Origin: Rhizobium sp. BK418
GTDB lineage: Bacteria; Pseudomonadota; Alphaproteobacteria; Rhizobiales; Rhizobiaceae
Assembly (NCBI RefSeq): GCF_004341105.1
Contig: NZ_SLZK01000008.1
Location: 149,546 to 213,545, forward strand
Direction: 5' to 3'
DNA length: 64,000 bases
Numbering within the stretch: the first letter of the stretch is position 1; each line of letters opens with the position of its first letter. Made by a program: the position numbers and the translations under genes. The notes beneath the pieces were generated by a model. It made no database searches. It was not told where the DNA came from and saw only the letters and a list, made by a program, of their open reading frames with translations. This document shows positions 17,068 to 26,224 of this stretch, in pieces.

Positions 17068-17952
17068 CTAGCCAGCCACCGCGTTTGCGGAGAACCTCTC
17101 GACGAAGAAGTCGATCAGAACCCGGACCTTCCGCGACACGTGTGACCCAGGCGGGCGCACGATGTAGACCCCAATTTTCGGCAGGCTGTAGTCCGTCATG
17201 ATCGGCACAAGGGTTCCGGCTTCCAGGTAATTCTGAGCGATCACCACGGGTAGCGCTGCCACGCCCAGCCCCGCCGCCGTCCCTTCGGCGATGCCCGCAG
17301 CGCTGTCGGCCTTGAACCGTCCCTGAGCGCTGACGACCACGGTCCGGGTGCCGTCGGAAACCCTCCAGCTTTCGGTCCCCTGCAAGATGGCCTGATGGTC
17401 GAGAAGATCTGACGGCTTCTGTGGAACGCCGTGGACACGCAGATACTCCGGGTTTGCAAAAAGGCCTGCCGCAAAGGTGCCAATCTTGCGCGCGGTCAGG
17501 TTCGAATCCTGCAGGTAGCCGACGCGGATGCCGCAGTCGAAGCCTTCCGCCACCAGATCGACGTAGCGGTCGCTGTAATGCGCGTGGAGCTGCAGGAGCG
17601 GATGCAGGCGGGCGAGCTCGGCCAGTGCCGGGGCGAAGTGCCCAGGACCGAAGGACGAGGGGACCGCCACGCGAAGGCGTCCTCGCAGCTCTCCGGTTGG
17701 AAGCATCTCCTCGCGCGCCACGTCCATTTCCAGACACATGCGGGCGGCGTGCTCTCGGAAGGAGACCCCAGCTTCGGTGAGGGATGCACCTCTGGTGGTG
17801 CGCGCCAGAAGCTGGACGCCAAGCTCGCTTTCAAGCCGGACAAGCCGTCGACTGACGATCGACTTCGGCAGGCCGAGACGCCGAGCGGCCACCGTGATGC
17901 CGCCCCCGTCCGCCACCTCCACGAAGGTCTGCATGTCCTCGAAGCTGATCAT
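17068..17952 (-). CDS. LysR-family regulator
   Basis: 294 residues. The helix-turn-helix (FEDMQTFVEVADGGGITVAARRL, KSIVSRRLVRLESELGVQLLARTTRG) is followed by the periplasmic-binding-like effector domain (SFGPGHFAPALAELARLHPLL). It ends 18 bases from the convergent HxlR gene and is divergent from the isochorismatase-like gene (140 bases between starts), which it probably controls together with the pirin gene. Confidence 0.9.
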   Translation of the reverse strand: MISFEDMQTFVEVADGGGITVAARRLGLPKSIVSRRLVRLESELGVQLLARTTRGASLTEAGVSFREHAARMCLEMDVAREEMLPTGELRGRLRVAVPSSFGPGHFAPALAELARLHPLLQLHAHYSDRYVDLVAEGFDCGIRVGYLQDSNLTARKIGTFAAGLFANPEYLRVHGVPQKPSDLLDHQAILQGTESWRVSDGTRTVVVSAQGRFKADSAAGIAEGTAAGLGVAALPVVIAQNYLEAGTLVPIMTDYSLPKIGVYIVRPPGSHVSRKVRVLIDFFVERFSANAVAG

Positions 17953-18092
17953 CCCGGTGTTCCATTTTTCGTTCTATAGAGTGGCTCATCGTAGAGCTAC
18001 TGTGCCGATGATCGCAACGCTAAATTCCAGTCATCGAGCGGATCGAAACCAACTTCACCAACAGCCGCCGAGCAAAGAAAAGGAACACGAAA

Positions 18093-18668
18093 ATGCATAA
18101 GGACGTATTTACCCCCGAGAATTCAGCAATGCTGCTGATCGACCACCAGATCGGCACCATGGCCTGGACGCACTCGCACGACATCAACCTGGTCAAGCAG
18201 AACGCGCTGAAACTTGCTCGCATCGCCAAGGCCGCCAATATCCCGACGATTCTCACCTCCAGCATGGAAGACCAGATCCAAGGCCCGCTGCTGCCGGAAC
18301 TCGAAGCAATCCTGCCCGAAGCGTTCGAAGCCCGCATCAAGCGTCCCGGCATCGTCAACGCCATGCACCACGACGGCTTCAATAAGGCGGTCAAAGCGAC
18401 CGGTCGCAAGAAGCTGTTCGTTGCCGGCGTGACGACTGAGATCTGCGTCACCTTTCCGGTCCTGCAGATGCTCGACGAAGGTTACGAGGTCCAGGTCTCG
18501 GCAGACGCGTCGGCTTCCTACACCAAATACGGCGACGACATTGCATTGCGCCGCATGGAGAAGGCCGGCGCAATCATTACAACCGTTGACCAGATCATTT
18601 CCGAGCTTGCCGTCGACTGGACGAGCCCGCTCGGTCAGAAGCTGGTCGGCATCCTGAACTACCATTGA
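18093..18668 (+). CDS. Isochorismatase-family cysteine hydrolase
   Basis: 191 residues from ATG 18093. The catalytic triad is visible: Asp17 in MLLIDHQIG, Lys83 in RIKRPG and Cys118 in VTTEICVTFP, with the cis-peptide VTTE before the cysteine. The family includes isochorismatase, nicotinamidase and assorted amidases; the best lexical match is the uncharacterised hydrolase group often paired with pirin and LysR genes. It precedes the pirin gene by 61 bases on the same strand. The substrate is unknown. Confidence 0.9.
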   Translation: MHKDVFTPENSAMLLIDHQIGTMAWTHSHDINLVKQNALKLARIAKAANIPTILTSSMEDQIQGPLLPELEAILPEAFEARIKRPGIVNAMHHDGFNKAVKATGRKKLFVAGVTTEICVTFPVLQMLDEGYEVQVSADASASYTKYGDDIALRRMEKAGAIITTVDQIISELAVDWTSPLGQKLVGILNYH

Positions 18669-18729
18669 GCACGACAAGCGCGTTCGGCGCGGGCAATAGA
18701 GCCCGCGCACGAATGAAAGGAGCACAACA

Positions 18730-19475
18730 ATGACCATTACCAAGATTGCCGCCGGCCGCGTACGCGGCGACTTCAGTCAAGGCTTCGGCGTCGAGATCCT
18801 ATATCCGGGGCTGGCGCTGACTTCGGACGACAGTGGTATCGGCCCGATCGGCAGGATCGATCGCGCCGAGATGCAGCCGGGTCATCTCATGGCATGCACC
18901 CGCACAAGGACGACGAAATCCTGACCTATATTCGCGGCGGCGAGATGCTCCATCGCGACACGGTGGGAAACGAAAAGACGCTCGGCAAGACCCACTTCAT
19001 GATGATGAACGCCGGGCATACCTTTCAGCATGAAGAGCTGATGCTCGGTGATCGTCCGGTGCGCGCGCTGCAGATATTTCTGCGACCGAACGCTCCCGAT
19101 CTGGAGCCGATGGTACAGTTCCATGAGTTCCCGGAGGAAGACAGCGTCGATAGCTGGCGGCTCATCGCCGGACCGAGCGCTGCACCGTTGAAGGTCAGAT
19201 CTGACGTCCGCGTCTTTGACGCCCGTATCGCTGAAGGGGTCCATCTGCGGCTGCCAGCCGAGGAAACTGGAAGAAACACCTTACTCTACGTCTACAGTGG
19301 AAAGGTCGCCATCGCGGGCGAGGTTATATCGGAAGGGCAAAGCGTATTTTCGACCGGTGCATATGACGATCTTACCGCATGGGCTGAATCAGACGTCTTG
19401 CTGTTCTCGATGGATCCTGCGGCGGAGGTTTACCGAGGTGGCATGTTCAGTGGGAACCAGAGGCGCCGCGCCTAG
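18730..19475 (+). pseudogene. Pirin-family protein, frameshifted
   Basis: A bicupin pirin (quercetin-2,3-dioxygenase-like) gene in two frames. The first frame (MTITKIAAGRVRGDFSQGFG to EMQPGHLM) and the second (MHPHKDDEILTYIRGGEMLHRD to the end) form one continuous pirin of about 248 residues if one G is restored at about 18891. The expected run GHLMGMHPHKDDEI reads GHLMACTRTR as given. The lesion sits in the iron-binding HPHKDDE motif. All metal-ligand residues exist on either side of the break. Real pseudogene and base-call error are both possible; the rest of the sequence shows no decay, which favours an error or a very recent mutation. Confidence 0.85.
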
Positions 19476-19592
19476 AGATGCAGGCGTCGATCACTCCTCG
19501 CTTGCCGGCCTCGGCGTCATCTCGATCACCACCCCAAGGTCGCACGGCGTCATCGTTCTGGTCAATATTCACGTTAAGGCTCTGGGCTTAGG

Positions 19593-19666
19593 CTCTTGAT
19601 GGGATGTGAACCTTCGACCCCTGCAATTAGCCGCCCCGCGAAGCTTAAGTCTATGAACTCAGCGGC
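19593..19666 (-). repeat. tRNA-like fragment B
   Basis: Minus-strand reading gives a T-arm-like GGTTCACATCCCATCAAGAG, preceded by a stretch resembling a decayed anticodon and D-arm (about 19625-19666). The T-arm part pairs closely with fragment A at 6.24 kb. It lies between the pirin gene and the flavin reductase gene, at a functional boundary. No intact cloverleaf can be drawn. Confidence 0.45.
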
Positions 19667-19676
19667 AAGTGTCCTC

Positions 19677-20339
19677 TTATTCGGCAGCCGCTTTAGACAC
19701 GTTCTTCCGGCCTTCCCACTCTTGTGGCGTCAGCGTCTTGATATCGAACTGGTCACGTGTGCGGGCATAGGTGTGCCCGCCCATGCGGCCGACGGCATCC
19801 ATCATCTGCTGGTCGATATGCAGGTTCGAAGCATTCACCGCATCGCTGCGGACAAAGACGCCGACGACCTCGCCGAGGATGATCTCGCGGGCCGGGCCGA
19901 CCTGCAGGGTCGTGTGGCGGCGGCATTCCAAGGCGGCCGGGGCTGCCAGGATGCGCGGGCTGCGCACCATCTGGCCGGGCACGGTTGCGAGGCCTGCCTC
20001 CTCCATCTCATCGACTTCGGGGCCGAACTTGATGGCGCAGACCTCCATCTGGTCGACGAGCGCATTGTCGCAGATATGGACGGTGAATTCGCCGGTCTCG
20101 CGGATGTTGCGTGCCGTGTCCTTGAAGCGCATGTCCGAATAGTTCTCGACGCCGATGGCAACGATCGCGGGATCGTGGGTGAGGACGTTGAAGAAGCTGA
20201 ATGGGCCGGCGTTCGGCTGGCCTTGCCTGTTGATCGTCGTCACCAACGCGATCGGCCGCGGGATCACCGTGCCGATCAGGATCTTGTAGCGCTCGCGCTC
20301 ATTGAGGCTGGAAAAGTCGAAATGGGTATGATCGTACAT
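19677..20339 (-). CDS. Flavin reductase family (FMN-binding split barrel) protein
   Basis: 220 residues from ATG 20339. YKILIGTVIPRPIALVTTIN, GQPNAGPFSFFNVLTHDPA and the later FTVHICDNALVDQME pattern are typical of the DIM6/NTAB flavin reductase-like family, which bind FMN and either supply reduced flavin to a monooxygenase or act on a small substrate. It follows the M24-fold gene by one base on the same strand and is the last gene of the ABC cassette, so it likely handles the imported compound (inference). Confidence 0.88.
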   Translation of the reverse strand: MYDHTHFDFSSLNERERYKILIGTVIPRPIALVTTINRQGQPNAGPFSFFNVLTHDPAIVAIGVENYSDMRFKDTARNIRETGEFTVHICDNALVDQMEVCAIKFGPEVDEMEEAGLATVPGQMVRSPRILAAPAALECRRHTTLQVGPAREIILGEVVGVFVRSDAVNASNLHIDQQMMDAVGRMGGHTYARTRDQFDIKTLTPQEWEGRKNVSKAAAE

Positions 20340-20340
20340 A

Positions 20341-21765
20341 TCAGGCCTCGGCAGCGATGCGGTGGGTTTCAAGCGGGGTGTGGCGGGAGAGGTTCTCGAA
20401 CCCGTCCTTGGTGACGACATACATGTCGCCGACATTGCAGCCGGCCGACAGCGGCTCCAGCCATTGCGTATGGAGCACGAAGACCATGCCCTCCTCCATC
20501 CGGTCGTAATTGTGGGAGGAAATGTTGAAGCTGTTCTGGCCGCCGGCCATGCCCACCGAGTGGCCGAGATTGGGGTTATGCGGCCCATGGGTCGCCGGGT
20601 AGACATGCATCAGCTTGCGGCCCTGTGCCTCCCAGTCGATGTTCTTCACATATTGGCGCGGGATGAGGCGGGCGCTCCCGTCGTCCATCGGCGCCCAGTT
20701 GTAGGGCATGCTGCGTGCTTCCGGCGAGATCAGCATGCCGCGCTCGATCATCGGCTCGAAGGCAGCGTTGTTGACGTCACGCACCAGGGCGCCGGGGCGG
20801 ATCAGCTTCTCGGCGCGCTTGACGCCTTCGGTGCAGGCTTCAAGCACCTCTTCCTGTCGCTTGGTGATCCCACCGACGGCGATCATGCGGGCGGTCTGGG
20901 CGGTATATCCACGATAGGTGACGTTGGAGACGTAAAGATTGATCAAGTCGCCGGGCCGCACGACATGGCCGTATGGCTTGCCGCAATGGGTGCCGAACTC
21001 GTTGATGCCGATCTGGTAGCCGTCGCCGGTTTCGCCACCATAGGTGAGCTGCGCCTGCGTGAAAGCGGCATAGATTTCATGGTCGGTCACGCCGGGTTTT
21101 GCCACATGATAGGCCGCCTGGGTGGCGATGCTGATGAGCTGGGCGGCGGCCCGGAATATGGTGATTTCGCGCGGCGAGCGGACCTTCTGCATCCGGTCGA
21201 GAATGGCATTGTCGGCGACGAACTTGGTCTTCGGCATCAGTTCATCGAGTGCCGCCCAGAAGGTCAGCGACGTCCGGTCGCCGATGCGGCCGACCTGGAC
21301 TTTCGCGAGCCCCATGCTGGCCAGAAGTTCGGCGCATTTCTCGGCCGTCTTGACGACGCTGTCGCCCGGGCGGTCGGCATATTCGCGACCGATCGGGCCG
21401 ATCTGCCAGATATCCTCGACCAGAACAGGTTCACCGCCGGGCGGCAGAAGGACGGATTGGGTGAAGAAGGACAGAAGCGTCAGCGGCTTGTCGCTGTCTG
21501 TGGGGATGATCAGCACACCTTCGCGTATCCAGTCGCAGATGTAGCGCAGATAATGGTTGGAGGCATGGAACCAGCCGACGCTGCCGGTATGGACGATCAG
21601 CGCATCATGCCCGGCTTCCACGGCCTGCCGGCGGATGCGGCGCAGGCGATCCTCGAATTCCTCGGTCGGCAGGGGCAGCGGCGCATCGAAATCGAAATCC
21701 GGCTGGAAATCGGCGAGCAGCGATCCGACGCGATAGGAGCCTGACTGGCTCGAACTAATATTCAT
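20341..21765 (-). CDS. M24-fold (creatinase-like) hydrolase lacking metal ligands
   Basis: 474 residues with the two-domain M24 layout: an N-terminal creatinase-like domain and the C-terminal pita-bread fold from about 215. Compared with metal-dependent Xaa-Pro peptidases, both bridging aspartates are replaced (region LINLYVSNVTYRGYTAQTARM, Val and Gln at the two positions), the GHSVGM histidine is kept, and both glutamates are replaced (FVLHTQW and NVGDMYVVT). Four of five ligands are lost. Creatinase uses the same fold without metal, so a C-N hydrolysis of a guanidino- or betaine-like compound is plausible. It sits directly upstream of the flavin reductase and downstream of the permease genes. 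Confidence 0.85.
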   Translation of the reverse strand: MNISSSQSGSYRVGSLLADFQPDFDFDAPLPLPTEEFEDRLRRIRRQAVEAGHDALIVHTGSVGWFHASNHYLRYICDWIREGVLIIPTDSDKPLTLLSFFTQSVLLPPGGEPVLVEDIWQIGPIGREYADRPGDSVVKTAEKCAELLASMGLAKVQVGRIGDRTSLTFWAALDELMPKTKFVADNAILDRMQKVRSPREITIFRAAAQLISIATQAAYHVAKPGVTDHEIYAAFTQAQLTYGGETGDGYQIGINEFGTHCGKPYGHVVRPGDLINLYVSNVTYRGYTAQTARMIAVGGITKRQEEVLEACTEGVKRAEKLIRPGALVRDVNNAAFEPMIERGMLISPEARSMPYNWAPMDDGSARLIPRQYVKNIDWEAQGRKLMHVYPATHGPHNPNLGHSVGMAGGQNSFNISSHNYDRMEEGMVFVLHTQWLEPLSAGCNVGDMYVVTKDGFENLSRHTPLETHRIAAEA

Positions 21766-21796
21766 AGGTGTTTTCCTTCCCGATTATCAAAATTGG

Positions 21797-22615
21797 TCAG
21801 GCCTGCCGCGGCGCGAGAACGCGCCTTGCGACGAGCATGACGATCAGGGTGAGGCCGATGAGAATGCCCGAGATCGCGGCGACGCGAACGTCGAGCGATT
21901 CCTCGATCAGCGCGAACATGCGCAGCGGCAGAACGGTGGTCTCGGCATCGGCGAGGAAGAGCGAGATCGAGACATTGTCCAGCGACTGGATGAAGACCAG
22001 GAAGGCGCCGGCGAGAATGCCCGGCATCAGCAGCGGCAGCGTTACCCGACGAAGCGTGGTGAACCGGGACGCGCCCATGACGGTTGATGCCTCGGCGAGC
22101 GAAGGATTGAGTCCTTGCGCGACGACGGAGGCGGCGCGGTACATTAGCGGCCCGAAGACGACGACATGGCCGGCGACTGTCAGCCAGAGCGAGGGTTGCA
22201 GCCCGACGAAGTTGGCGACGATCAGCGCCGCCAGACCGTAGACCAGGCTTGGCAGCACCAGCGGCGACAGAAGCAGCGGCTCGATTGCGCCGACGGCCCC
22301 TTTGCGCATCCGGCTCATGCCGATCGTAGCGGGCACTGCAAAGAGCAGCGAACCGAGAACCGCGAGACCGGCGATCTTCAGCGAGTTGAAGGCCGCCGCA
22401 TGTTCCGTCGCGGAGCGAACAGGATCGAGCAGTGCCTCGTACCAGCGAAGCGAGAAGCCGTCGGGTGGGTATTTCAGGGTCTGGCCCGAGGTGAAGGACA
22501 TTGTCAGAGCAATGACGATCGGCGCCACCAGATAGATCACGGCGAAAGTGCCGAAACCGAAGACGAAGAGCTTGTAGAGCAGTCCGGGGATGGGGTTTTT
22601 GCGTCTATCAGCCAT
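21797..22615 (-). CDS. ABC permease, PotC type
   Basis: 272 residues from ATG 22615; a TTG at 22624 is possible but the AGGAG site is too close to it. About six hydrophobic segments, with the EAA-type coupling loop EASTVMGASRFTTLRRVTLPLLMPGI. It is the second membrane subunit of the spermidine/putrescine-like (PotABCD) class and overlaps the first permease gene by eight bases, indicating translational coupling. Confidence 0.9.
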   Translation of the reverse strand: MADRRKNPIPGLLYKLFVFGFGTFAVIYLVAPIVIALTMSFTSGQTLKYPPDGFSLRWYEALLDPVRSATEHAAAFNSLKIAGLAVLGSLLFAVPATIGMSRMRKGAVGAIEPLLLSPLVLPSLVYGLAALIVANFVGLQPSLWLTVAGHVVVFGPLMYRAASVVAQGLNPSLAEASTVMGASRFTTLRRVTLPLLMPGILAGAFLVFIQSLDNVSISLFLADAETTVLPLRMFALIEESLDVRVAAISGILIGLTLIVMLVARRVLAPRQA

Positions 22616-23435
22616 GGCCGACAAGTCTCCTGTGACGGGAAATCATGGTCATCGCGACGAGCAGGCAACCGGTGGACAGAAGCAGCACGACGGCGATCGC
22701 CGATGCCAGCGGCCAGTCGAACAGCGTGCCGACCTCGCGATAGATGAGCTGCGGAACATAGACGTTGCGCGCGCCGCCGATGACGGCCTGCGTGACGAAG
22801 GAACTGCTGGTGCTGGCAAAGACCAGAATCCAGCCGGCCAAAAGGCCTGGCAGCATCAGCGGGATCAGCACGGTCACGAAGATGCGCCACGGACCGGCAC
22901 CGGAGACCTGCGCCGCCTCTGTATATTGCACCGGCGTACGCGACAGGATGGCGACCAGCGGTAGGATGATCAGCGGTAGATCGATCTGGCACATGGCCAT
23001 GACGAGACCGAGTTCGGTGAACATCAAGCTGATCGGGCTACCGGTCAGGCCGAGCCCCATAAGCGCCACGCTGATCGGTCCCTGCCGCCCGAGGATAACA
23101 ATCCAGGCGAAGGTGCGCACGACATTGCTGGTCAGCATCGGAACAAGCGTCAGGAAGATGATCACCTGCCGTGCCGTCTTGCCGCTGTGCCAGTAGAGCA
23201 GCGCGATCGGCACGCCGAGCAGCGTCGTGGCGAAAACCGTCTCTAGCCCCAGTCGCGCCGTGTTGACGAGAACGCGAAAATTGAACGCGTCCCCGAAGAA
23301 CTGACCATAATTGGCCAGTGTCGGCCCTGCCGAGCCGGTAAAGCTATAGCCGACGAGAACGGCGAGCGGCGTCGCAAAGAACGCCACCGACAGCAGCAGC
23401 ATCGGGATAACGTATGGAAAACCGCCCGCCTTCAT
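22608..23435 (-). CDS. ABC permease, PotB type
   Basis: 275 residues from ATG 23435 (MKAGGFPYVIPMLLL), with about six transmembrane segments and the coupling loop EAAQVSGAGPWRIFVTVLIPLMLPGL. It pairs with the following PotC-type permease to form the channel. The start lies ten bases after the binding-protein stop codon. Confidence 0.9.
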   Translation of the reverse strand: MKAGGFPYVIPMLLLSVAFFATPLAVLVGYSFTGSAGPTLANYGQFFGDAFNFRVLVNTARLGLETVFATTLLGVPIALLYWHSGKTARQVIIFLTLVPMLTSNVVRTFAWIVILGRQGPISVALMGLGLTGSPISLMFTELGLVMAMCQIDLPLIILPLVAILSRTPVQYTEAAQVSGAGPWRIFVTVLIPLMLPGLLAGWILVFASTSSSFVTQAVIGGARNVYVPQLIYREVGTLFDWPLASAIAVVLLLSTGCLLVAMTMISRHRRLVGHG

Positions 23436-23445
23436 CGGCTCGGCC

Positions 23446-24489
23446 TCAGCCCGCGACGAGCGCGTCGAACTGGCGGATCCAGTCGGCGCGGTTCTTGTTG
23501 ATGGCAACCCAGTCCGGATAGACCATGTTGCCGAGCTGCTCGCGCGTCACACAGGCTTCGATCTCGGGCGTCAGGGCGACGTCCTTGTTGGTCGGGAACA
23601 TCTCGGTCGGCGGCAGCTTCAGCTTGTCCTGCGCAGCCTTGGAGATGGCGGCGTCCATATAGGCATAGGCGGCGTCGAGGTTCTTCGCGCCCTTGGTCAG
23701 GTGGATGTTGACCGGAGCGGCCGGAGCGCCGGTTTCCGGAGCGACATATTCGGCCTTGAGACCCATCGACTTCAGGCGGGCGACGTTGCCGGTCGAGCAC
23801 ATGAAGACGGCGATTTCACCCTGCTGGAACAGCGTCATCTGGTGGTTGGTGCTATCGACGACGCCCTTCAGATGTTCAGGATGATCCTTGAACAGCTTGA
23901 AGACCGCGTCCATGTCGTTCGGGCCGGAGCCGAAGATCTTCGCCATTTCCGTATAGGCCATGACGGCCGTGTTGGAGCCGAAGCCGGTCCAGGAGACGAG
24001 GCCGCTATAGGCCTTGTTCTCGAACAGATCGCGATAGCCCTTCGGGCGCGGCACGAGGTCGGGATTGTAGGCGATGCCGTTGACCTCGATGGTAACCGTC
24101 GGGCCGTATTCACCCTGGAAGGCCGGATCGAGCATACCCCAGTTCTTCAGGCGGCTCGGATCGATCTTCTGGATGATGTCGTTGTCGATGGCGACGGCCA
24201 TCTGACCGGGCGACATCAGCAGCGTGTCGTAAGGCGGGTTGCCGGGGCTCGCCATGACTTTGGCCAGCTGATCCTGCGCCATCGACGGGGCGATCGTCAG
24301 GCCGTAGCCGGCTTCCTTGACGAGCGGGCCGAGAACGCTGCGATAGCCGTCTTCCCAGTTGCCCGGAAAGGTCGCGGCAATCGCGGTTTCGCCTGCCGCT
24401 GCACGGGCAGCGAAGGGCATTGCGGAGGCTGCGGCGACGCCGGCAGCGAGAAGGCCGAAATGGCGGCGGGTCATTTTGAAGTCGTTCAT
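23446..24489 (-). CDS. Tat-exported ABC substrate-binding protein, PotD/opine type
   Basis: 347 residues from ATG 24489. The leader holds a twin-arginine motif (MTRRHFGLLAAGVAAASAM) and cleaves near AARAAAGETAI; the mature protein is a class II periplasmic binding protein (TFPGNWEDGYRSVLGPLVKEAG, LLMSPGQMAVAIDNDIIQKID). It delivers the substrate to the PotB/PotC-like pair. Tat export of a binding protein usually means folding in the cytoplasm before export. The gene order is ATPase, binding protein, two permeases, M24 hydrolase, flavin reductase. Confidence 0.9.
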   Translation of the reverse strand: MNDFKMTRRHFGLLAAGVAAASAMPFAARAAAGETAIAATFPGNWEDGYRSVLGPLVKEAGYGLTIAPSMAQDQLAKVMASPGNPPYDTLLMSPGQMAVAIDNDIIQKIDPSRLKNWGMLDPAFQGEYGPTVTIEVNGIAYNPDLVPRPKGYRDLFENKAYSGLVSWTGFGSNTAVMAYTEMAKIFGSGPNDMDAVFKLFKDHPEHLKGVVDSTNHQMTLFQQGEIAVFMCSTGNVARLKSMGLKAEYVAPETGAPAAPVNIHLTKGAKNLDAAYAYMDAAISKAAQDKLKLPPTEMFPTNKDVALTPEIEACVTREQLGNMVYPDWVAINKNRADWIRQFDALVAG

Positions 24490-24536
24490 GCTGTCACCTC
24501 TGTTGGTTGTTGTTGATGTCATTCCGTTGTTGGCAT

Positions 24537-25649
24537 TCACTGGATGCTTTCCGGTTCAGCCGGAAATGCGTGACACCTGCGGGTGTCGATCTCTGCAAAG
24601 AGCTGGGCGCCGATATCGGGAATCGCCGTGCCGGGACCGCGAACCTCGGAGGCGCGCAGACCCGTGCCGTCATCAAGCACGAGGTCGTGGATCAGCGTCG
24701 GACCGAGCGGCACGGAAACGGTGACACGCGCGGCAAGCGCGTTCACGCCCGGCTGCGTCATCAGGCGGACCTCTTCGGGCCGGAAGGTGATGGTGACATC
24801 CGAGCCCGTGGTGAAGCTCAGGCGGCGCGGCAGGACAAGGTTTTCGCCACTCTTCAGAGCGATGACCGTGCTGCCTTCGCCGAGTTCGGCAACAGTGCCA
24901 TGGAGAACATTGGTCTGGCCGATGAAGGTGTTGACGAACAGGGTCTTCGGCCTGTCGTAGACTGCCATCGGCGTGTCAATCTGCTCGACATTACCCTTGT
25001 TCATCAGCACCAGGCGGCTGGCGAGGCTCTGGGCCTCCTCCTGGTCGTGGGTGACAATCAGCGTGGTGATGCCCAGCGTCTTCTGCAGATGAAGGAGCTC
25101 GACCTGCAGATCGAAGCGCAACGCCCGGTCAAGAGCGCCGAAGGGTTCGTCGAGAAGCAGCAGCGACGGGCGGCCCGCGATAGCGCGAGCGACGGCGACG
25201 CGCTGCTGCTGCCCACCCGAGAGTTCGCGCGGCAGGCGGTTACCATAGCCATCGAGCCGGACGAGCGAGAGCATCTCCTCGACCCGCGCGTTTCGCTCCG
25301 CACGCGGTACTTTCTGGCAGGCGAGCGGATAGGCGATGTTTTCCGCAACTGTCAGATGCGGGAACAGGGCATAGTTCTGGAAGACCATTCCGATGCCGCG
25401 TGCGCGGGCGGAGACATTGGCGAGGTCGTCGTCGCCGAGCACGATGCGGCCCGCCTTCGGCTGAATGAGGCCGGCGACCGCCCTCAGCACCGTCGACTTG
25501 CCGCAGCCGCTCGGTCCCAGGAGCGCAACGATCTCGCCGGCCTCGATATCGAAGGATATGTCGCTAACGGCATTCTGGCCGCCATAGCTATGGGTAACGC
25601 CCCGAACACTGAGCCGCTTGCGATCGGTAGTCTTTGCGATGTCCAGCAT
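24537..25649 (-). CDS. ABC transporter ATP-binding protein, PotA type
   Basis: 370 residues from ATG 25649. Walker A (LLGPSGCGKSTVLRAV), the signature LSGGQQQRVAVARA and Walker B (SLLLLDEPFGALD) are intact, with the C-terminal TOBE-like regulatory domain from about 280. It powers the PotBCD-like transporter and is the first gene of the leftward unit. The start is divergent from the second uptake unit over a 575-base gap. Confidence 0.92.
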   Translation of the reverse strand: MLDIAKTTDRKRLSVRGVTHSYGGQNAVSDISFDIEAGEIVALLGPSGCGKSTVLRAVAGLIQPKAGRIVLGDDDLANVSARARGIGMVFQNYALFPHLTVAENIAYPLACQKVPRAERNARVEEMLSLVRLDGYGNRLPRELSGGQQQRVAVARAIAGRPSLLLLDEPFGALDRALRFDLQVELLHLQKTLGITTLIVTHDQEEAQSLASRLVLMNKGNVEQIDTPMAVYDRPKTLFVNTFIGQTNVLHGTVAELGEGSTVIALKSGENLVLPRRLSFTTGSDVTITFRPEEVRLMTQPGVNALAARVTVSVPLGPTLIHDLVLDDGTGLRASEVRGPGTAIPDIGAQLFAEIDTRRCHAFPAEPESIQ

Positions 25650-26224
25650 GTGGCTTCCCTGATCTTGCGTGGTGGCAATGAGCGCTCCGACGCCGGAGCA
25701 TGTTCATCGAAAGGGAATTGCAAGGGCCGTGCCAGACTCGAATGATGGCAACAGAGAAAAATTCAAGTAACTGATTATATGACGATTTTTACGATTTATA
25801 AAGTTTCGTAGCTTTCTTATTACGAACTTTCGACTTTAGTTTCGGAATTTTGTTTGTCTAAAGTTTTGCCATAGAGGTTTGATGTCGTGCAGAATTCTGC
25901 TCACTTATCGACCTGATGGCCGCCTCGCCAGGCGGGATGCAAGCGATCTCGCCGGCCATGATCCATCAGGAAAAGAACAGAGAGGAGGAAAAAGGCGAGG
26001 CTTGAGGCGGTTGTCGCCCAGAAAATCGACGCAAGGGCGTTTTTTTAATCATCCTTATTTCGAATGAATATGCGAAATAATATGCGAAACTTTGTTCGGA
26101 GAAACGCCAGAATGATTTATTCGTTCACATTCAATTGCTTGATGCCGCGAAGGTGGAACTGGCACGGCGATTGCTTGGAAGATCCCAGAAAATTCATGCA
26201 TGCGAAATCGAAAAAGGGGATCCC
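25650..26224. promoter_or_regulatory. Divergent control region of the two uptake units
   Basis: 575 bases with no gene. It is AT-rich at about 25,750-25,880 (runs such as ATTATATGACGATTTTTACG), as expected for promoters firing both ways. The right part carries repeated ATGCGAAA motifs (separate entry). Short open frames (for instance at 25,879) lack ribosome sites and similarity. Confidence 0.6.
26068..26089. promoter_or_regulatory. Direct repeats ATATGCGAAA, putative regulator site
   Basis: ATATGCGAAA occurs at 26068-26077 and 26080-26089, spaced by one helical turn, and ATGCGAAA recurs at 26200-26207 just before the start codon of the binding-protein gene. Regular spacing in a divergent control region suggests binding sites for a regulator such as the GntR protein at 29.4 kb (inference). 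Confidence 0.45.

Noticed and set aside
20362..21744. Long open frame of 460 codons on the plus strand opposite the M24 gene
   Set aside because: It is the mirror of a high-GC gene with normal coding signals, and it lacks a ribosome site and any recognisable motif.
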